Shown: positions 7,871-11,875 of the stretch, in pieces
Numbering within the stretch: position 1 is the first letter of the stretch
Layout of the letters: each line of letters begins with the position of its first letter
Origin: DASYQD01 sp036005845
GTDB taxonomy: Bacteria; Acidobacteriota; Thermoanaerobaculia; Multivoradales; JAIOJS01
NCBI GenBank assembly: GCA_036005845.1
Contig: DASYQD010000192.1
Location: 1 to 11,875 of the forward strand
Direction of reading: 5' to 3'
DNA length: 11,875 nucleotides
Made by a program: the position numbers and the translations under genes
The notes under the pieces: model-generated
The model's input: the letters and a program-made list of their open reading frames with translations, nothing else
What the model was told of the DNA's origin: nothing
The model's database searches: none

Positions 7871-10606
7871 ATGGTGCGGCGCCAGATTGGCGACGTGTCC
7901 CGGCAAGCTGCCGACAACGACTTGGCTACGCCATCGCCCACGGGCGTGGGTCCTGCCCACGACCTCTTCCTCAAGGTCACGGCGCCGCGCGTACCGAAGC
8001 ACCAGGTCGTCCGCCAGCGCCTGCACGCCGGCGCCGATGCGTTCCGCGATCGCCAGGTCGCGCTCGTCCAGGCGCCGGCGGGCTACGGCAAGACATCGCT
8101 GCTCGCGCAATGGCGGCGCGAGCATCTCGCGCAAGGCACTGTCGTCGCGTGGCTCGCGGCCCAGGCCGACGACGATCCGCAGCGCCTCGTCCAGGGGCTC
8201 GTGCTCGCGGTCCGCAACGGCGCCGGACGGCCGACGTTCGGCCACACGTTGTTCCAGACCGCGAGCGGCGACACGTTCGAAGGCGTCACGACATGGCTCG
8301 CCGAGATCGCGCAGCTCGCGCTCGAGGTCGTCCTCGTCGTCGACGACTCCGACCGCCTCGGCGCCGCCGCGTGCGAATCGCTCGCGTACATGCTGCACAA
8401 CGCGCCCACGAACCTGCGCGTGTGCGTCGGTGCGCGCGCCGACGCGAAGCTCGGCATCGACGACCTCGTCGCCTACGGCCAGTGCGCGCTCGTCGGCCCG
8501 ACGCAGCTGCGATTCCAGCTCGATGAGACGATCGAGCTCGTGCAAGCCCGCTTCGGTGGCCGCGTCGACCGTGACGCCGCGGCGCGGCTGCACGAGCTGA
8601 CCGAAGGCTGGCCGCTCGGCCTGCAGCTGGCGATCTCGGCGATGGCTGCCGCGGCCGATCCGCAGGCCGAGGCGGCAGCGATCGCGACGCGCGGCGGCGC
8701 GCAGCGCGGCCAGTTCGTTTCGCTCCTGCTCGCCAACCTCGATGCCGACGACGCCGCGCTCCTCATCAAGGCGTCGATCCTCGACGACGTCCATCCCGAC
8801 CTCTGCCGCGCGCTGCTCGACGGCGCCGACGCTGCCGAGCGGCTGCGCCGGCTTGCGCGCGACACGCCGATTCTGGTCGCCGGCGAGGAGAGCGAGTGGC
8901 TGCGCATGCATTCGCTCGCGCGCGAGGAGCTGCGCCGCCGCTTCGCGGGCCTGCCGGTCGCAGAGCAGGCGAGGCTGCACGCGCGCGCCGCCGACTGGCT
9001 CGCCGCCCGCGGCTACATCGAGGCTGCCGCCAACCATGCGCTCGCCTCGGGACAGCACGAGAAGGCGGTCGAGCTCGCCGAGCGCAGCCTCTACGAGGCG
9101 TTTGTCACCCGCGGCCACCGCGGCGCCGCGCTCGACTGGGTCGCGCGGCTGCCGGCCCCCGAGCTCGATCGGCGGCCTCGCCTGCTCCTCACCGCCGCGT
9201 GGGTGCTGGCGGTGAGCGAGCGGCACGAAGAGGCGCGCCAGCTCGTCGAGCGCATCCAGTCGCGCCCGGGGATCGACGACGCTGGCCGTTGCGAGTGCGC
9301 GCTGATCCTCGGCAGCGCCGCGGTGTTCGCCGACGACCCCGACCGCTTCGCCGAGCTGCACGACCCGTGGATGGCCAATCCGCCACTGCGCGATCCTCAG
9401 CTCTTGCGCATCCACGCCAACCGCTCGGCGTTTCGCACGCTGCTCGACGGCGAACCGGCGCTCGCGCGGCTGCGGGGCCAGCGCACGGCGCACCCGGTCG
9501 ACGACACCGCCTTCGCGTACGCCGACCGCTGGCGTGACTTCATCTTCGGCCTCAGCTACCTGTGCGAAGGGCAGGTGCAGCTCGCCGAGCAGGTCTTGCG
9601 GCCCGCGCTGGCGCGCGCCGAGATCGATTTCGGCCGCCGCGACTCGTTCACGTGCATGGTCGCAGCGGTGCTCGCCGCCGCCCTGTGGGACCGCGACGAG
9701 GCGGCCGATGCCGCCGCGGTCCTCGCCAACCGCCTCGACGTCCTCGAGAGGACCGGCTTGCCAGAGACCGTCCTGCTCGGCTTCCAGACGATGGCGAGGA
9801 TCGCCGACCTCGAAGGCGCCGAGCACCGGGCGCTCGAGCTGCTCGGCGCGCTCGAGGCGGTCGGCGTCGCACGCCAGCTGCCACGCTTGCGCATCGCGAG
9901 CTTCGCCGAGCAGGTCCGGCTGCACGCGCGGCGCTTTCGCGCCGAGACGTGCCGCGACCTGTGCGCTCGGATCGACGCGCTGCTCGCCGACGAGGAGCTG
10001 CCGCGGGGGCGCCTGTGGCGACGCAGCGTCGCGCTGCTGCGCGACGTCGCGCTCGGTCACACGGCGATCGCGGCGCGCGAGTGGCGGTCGGCTGCCGAGC
10101 CGCTGGCTCGCGCCGACGCCGTCGCGCAGACGCTCAAGCTCGGCCGGCTGCACATCGAGCTGGTCGGCCTGCGCGCGTTCGTCCTCGACCGCTGCGGCGA
10201 GAAGACGGCAGGGCTGCTGCGCGAGGTCGCCGACCTGGCGCGCACGTACGGTCTGCAGCGCGTCTTCGCCGACGGCCACCCCGAGCTCGACGGCTGGTCG
10301 CGCCAGGTGCTCGGCGGCGACACCGCCGGCGCGCCGGGGCCGCTCGCCGCGCCGATGCGCGTGCCGCCACAGCGCGACGCCGCGCGGGCGCGATCGACGC
10401 CGAGCATGGCGCTCACTCCCAAGGAGCGCGAGGTCCTCGAGCTGCTCGCTCGCAACCTCTCGAACAAGGAGATCGGTCGGGCCATGCAGGTCGGCGAAGA
10501 GACCGTCAAGTGGCACGTCAAGAACCTGTTCGCCAAGCTCGACGCCGGGACGCGCAAGCAGGTCGTTTCGCGGGCCCACATCCTGGGCCTTCTCGAGACC
10601 GCCTAG
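7871..10606 (+). CDS. LAL/MalT-type LuxR family transcriptional regulator
   Basis: This is a 911-aa ATP-dependent regulator of the large LuxR (LAL) class. After a poorly ordered start, KVTAPRVPKHQVVRQRL (35-51) is the typical MalT-like entry to the STAND ATPase. Walker A is APAGYGKT (68-75) and Walker B is LVVDD (155-159). WPLGLQLAI marks the winged-helix end of the ATPase module. The middle (about 350-800) is rich in Ala/Leu/Arg helices, like the TPR-type repeats that bind inducer or partners. Residues 845-911 are a LuxR helix-turn-helix: LTPKEREVLELLARNLSNKEIG...TVKWHVKNLFAKL. Such proteins switch on multimerising with inducer and ATP. ATG 7871 has only a weak ribosome-binding site, so a start up to about 25 codons later is possible. 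Neighbours suggest control of the dioxygenase/BKACE genes downstream, the Usp-hemerythrin gene, or both; this is not shown by sequence. Confidence 0.9.
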   Translation: MVRRQIGDVSRQAADNDLATPSPTGVGPAHDLFLKVTAPRVPKHQVVRQRLHAGADAFRDRQVALVQAPAGYGKTSLLAQWRREHLAQGTVVAWLAAQADDDPQRLVQGLVLAVRNGAGRPTFGHTLFQTASGDTFEGVTTWLAEIAQLALEVVLVVDDSDRLGAAACESLAYMLHNAPTNLRVCVGARADAKLGIDDLVAYGQCALVGPTQLRFQLDETIELVQARFGGRVDRDAAARLHELTEGWPLGLQLAISAMAAAADPQAEAAAIATRGGAQRGQFVSLLLANLDADDAALLIKASILDDVHPDLCRALLDGADAAERLRRLARDTPILVAGEESEWLRMHSLAREELRRRFAGLPVAEQARLHARAADWLAARGYIEAAANHALASGQHEKAVELAERSLYEAFVTRGHRGAALDWVARLPAPELDRRPRLLLTAAWVLAVSERHEEARQLVERIQSRPGIDDAGRCECALILGSAAVFADDPDRFAELHDPWMANPPLRDPQLLRIHANRSAFRTLLDGEPALARLRGQRTAHPVDDTAFAYADRWRDFIFGLSYLCEGQVQLAEQVLRPALARAEIDFGRRDSFTCMVAAVLAAALWDRDEAADAAAVLANRLDVLERTGLPETVLLGFQTMARIADLEGAEHRALELLGALEAVGVARQLPRLRIASFAEQVRLHARRFRAETCRDLCARIDALLADEELPRGRLWRRSVALLRDVALGHTAIAAREWRSAAEPLARADAVAQTLKLGRLHIELVGLRAFVLDRCGEKTAGLLREVADLARTYGLQRVFADGHPELDGWSRQVLGGDTAGAPGPLAAPMRVPPQRDAARARSTPSMALTPKEREVLELLARNLSNKEIGRAMQVGEETVKWHVKNLFAKLDAGTRKQVVSRAHILGLLETA

Positions 10607-10652
10607 GCGCCGGCTCCGCATCGCCCCGGGCGCTGCCCGCGCCCCCTCGCGT

Positions 10653-10670
10653 CCCCCTCTGCGAAGGGGG
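10653..10670 (+). terminator. GC hairpin after the LAL gene, possible weak terminator
   Basis: CCCCCT-CTGCGA-AGGGGG forms a perfect 6-bp stem 46 nt after the LAL stop. There is no T-tract, so it is not a classical intrinsic terminator; it could slow transcription or protect the 3' end. Confidence 0.3.
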
Positions 10671-10708
10671 GGAAGGCGCCGGTGCGGGTGCCTAATCTTC
10701 CTGTCTGA

Positions 10709-10727
10709 AGGCCGGTGTCGTCGGCCT
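10709..10727 (+). promoter_or_regulatory. Inverted repeat in the dioxygenase leader
   Basis: AGGCCG-GTGTCGT-CGGCCT is a perfect 6-bp dyad with a 7-nt loop. It ends 8 nt before the AGGAG that serves the dioxygenase start codon. It could be an operator or an mRNA hairpin affecting ribosome access. Confidence 0.35.
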
Positions 10728-10749
10728 GACGCGACAGGAGACCAGGACC

Positions 10750-11655
10750 ATGGCCGTTTCGACCCCCGCAGCGCCCGCCGTCGTGCGCGCTGCCAGCCTC
10801 GCCTCGATCCAGGTCGAGCCGCTGACCTGCGCCATTGGCGCGGAGCTCCGCAACGTCGACCTCGGCGCCGCTTCGCGCGACGCCGGGCTCGTCGCCGAGA
10901 TCCGCGCGCTGCTGCTGAAGCATCGCGTCCTCTTCTTCCGCCGCCAGGACATGAGCCGTGCCGAGCATGTCGCGTTCGCGCGCAACTTCGGCGAGCTCGA
11001 GGACCATCCGGTCGCCGGCAGCGACCCCGCGCACCCCGGGCTCGTTCGCATCTACAAGTCGCCCGACGCTCCGGCCGATCGCTACGAGAACGCGTGGCAC
11101 ACCGACGCGACCTGGCGCGAGAAGCCGCCGTTCGGCTGCGTCCTTCGCTGCGTCGAGTGCCCGCCGGTCGGCGGCGACACGATGTGGGCGAACATGGTGC
11201 TCGCCTACGAGAAGTTGCCCGAGCACGTCAAGGCGCAGATCGCGGGGCTGCGCGCGCGCCACAGCATCGAGGCGAGCTTCGGTGCCGCGATGCCGATCGA
11301 GAAGCGCCTCGCCCTGCACGCGCAGTTCCCCGACGCCGAGCACCCGGTCGTCCGCACCCACCCCGAGACCGGCGAGAAGGTGCTCTTCGTCAACGCGTTC
11401 ACGACGCACTTCACCAACTTCCACACCGCGACCAATGTCCGCGTCGGCCAGGACGCCAGCCCGGGCGCTTCGCTGCTGCTGAACTACCTCATCAGCCAGG
11501 CGTTCATCCCCGAGTACCAGGTGCGCTGGCGCTGGCAGCCGAACGACGTCGCCATGTGGGACAACCGTTCGACCCAGCACTACGCGGTAATGGACTACCC
11601 GCCGTGCCACAGAAAGATGGAGCGCGCCGGCATCGTCGGCGACGCGACGTTCTGA
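10750..11655 (+). CDS. TauD/TfdA family 2-oxoglutarate-dependent dioxygenase
   Basis: This is a 301-aa non-heme Fe(II) oxygenase that couples oxidative decarboxylation of 2-oxoglutarate to hydroxylation of a small, usually anionic, substrate. The iron triad is His117-x-Asp119 (AWHTDATW) and His277 (STQHYAV). Arg292 (RKMERAGI) lies 15 residues after the distal His, as in TauD, and should bind 2-oxoglutarate. Thr144 (GGDTMWAN) sits 25 residues after the Asp, as in TauD. The N terminus has the family strand pattern IQVEPLTCAIGAELRNVDL, and length is normal for the family. The ATG at 10750 has AGGAG at 10736-10740 and a second AGGA closer in. The closest name (taurine, 2,4-D, sulfate-ester or other oxygenase) cannot be decided. 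It is followed after 46 bp by the BKACE gene, so its product may feed that enzyme. Confidence 0.92.
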   Translation: MAVSTPAAPAVVRAASLASIQVEPLTCAIGAELRNVDLGAASRDAGLVAEIRALLLKHRVLFFRRQDMSRAEHVAFARNFGELEDHPVAGSDPAHPGLVRIYKSPDAPADRYENAWHTDATWREKPPFGCVLRCVECPPVGGDTMWANMVLAYEKLPEHVKAQIAGLRARHSIEASFGAAMPIEKRLALHAQFPDAEHPVVRTHPETGEKVLFVNAFTTHFTNFHTATNVRVGQDASPGASLLLNYLISQAFIPEYQVRWRWQPNDVAMWDNRSTQHYAVMDYPPCHRKMERAGIVGDATF

Positions 11656-11701
11656 TTCCACCTCCCGCCCGCTTCGACACGCACTTTCTTCCAGGACCGC
11701 C

Positions 11702-11875
11702 ATGAACTTCCTCGACGGATCGCTCTTTCCCGAGAACCAGGACAAGCTCGTCATCACCTGCGCGCCGTACGGCCCCGAGTGGATCCCTTCGGACTTCCCC
11801 GAGGACATCCCGGTGACGATGGCCGAGCAGGTCCAGAAGGCGGTCGACTGCTACAACGCCGGCGCGAGCGTGCTG
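11702..11875 (+). CDS. BKACE family enzyme (3-keto-5-aminohexanoate cleavage protein), 5' part
   Basis: The first 58 codons of a gene cut by the window end. The start MNFLDGSLFPENQDK leads to LVITCAPYGPEW (first barrel strand), PVTMAEQVQKAVDCYNAGASVL (first helix and the lead to the next strand). This matches the beta-keto acid cleavage enzyme family (DUF849): ITxAPxG, then PVTxxE, then AxxAGAxxxHxHxR. The metal-binding HxH motif would follow immediately beyond the window. Family members combine a beta-keto acid with acetyl-CoA to give acetoacetate and a new acyl-CoA; substrates include 3-keto-5-aminohexanoate and dehydrocarnitine. Lying 46 bp after the dioxygenase stop on the same strand, it is probably in the same operon. 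The substrate is unknown. A purine-rich CAGGACC precedes the ATG. Confidence 0.85.
   Translation, partial: MNFLDGSLFPENQDKLVITCAPYGPEWIPSDFPEDIPVTMAEQVQKAVDCYNAGASVL

Noticed and set aside
6576..8600. Long plus-strand open frame across the Usp-hemerythrin gene and the start of the LAL gene
   Set aside because: It overlaps two clear genes in the wrong frame or strand and its product is Arg/Ala-rich without motifs.
7715..10621. Very long minus-strand open frame (968 codons) opposite the LAL regulator
   Set aside because: Its translation is low-complexity and rich in Arg, Ala, Glu and Val with no domain motif. It is the expected antisense shadow of a GC-rich gene; the plus-strand frame has Walker A, Walker B and a LuxR helix-turn-helix.

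Overview
The window is high-GC DNA that reads like the chromosome of a beta-proteobacterium, most likely Burkholderiales. This rests on strongly GC-ending codons, a PEP-CTERM protein, a DctB/DctD-type two-component pair, a hemerythrin-domain protein, a MalT-like LAL regulator and a BKACE-family gene. The taxon is inferred from gene content only.

Left part, positions 1-6473, minus strand. A DctB-type membrane histidine kinase starts with TTG at 6473 and overlaps a DctD/NtrC-type sigma54 response regulator (stop at 3236). The 237-bp gap after the regulator holds a well-formed sigma54 promoter and two repeated dyads three helical turns apart. They face a lipoprotein of the tannase/feruloyl esterase family (start 2998). 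A PEP-CTERM exported protein follows 75 bp after the esterase. The simplest model is that the kinase senses a small ligand, the regulator binds the dyads and drives RNA polymerase-sigma54, and the esterase, perhaps with the PEP-CTERM protein, is induced.

Further left, 213-652 has no intact gene. It holds two decayed, oppositely oriented fragments: the 3' end of an ECF-type sigma factor (minus) and the N-lobe of a bacterial Ser/Thr kinase (plus, spread over three frames). Beyond it is a 67-residue exported protein that is almost half polyglycine, with a truncated PEP-like tail at the window edge.

Right part, 6741-11875. A minus-strand gene encodes a universal stress protein domain fused to a hemerythrin domain. 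It diverges across 98 bp from a plus-strand 911-aa LAL/MalT-type LuxR regulator. Downstream on the plus strand are a TauD/TfdA-type 2-oxoglutarate dioxygenase and, 46 bp later, the first 58 codons of a BKACE (3-keto-5-aminohexanoate cleavage) family enzyme cut by the window end. The last two look like an operon for breaking down a small organic acid, with the LAL protein as a plausible local regulator.

The most notable observations are the sigma54 promoter and paired dyads in front of the esterase, the antiparallel sigma/kinase gene scar, the Usp-hemerythrin fusion, and the polyglycine gene with its internal 18-bp tandem duplication.
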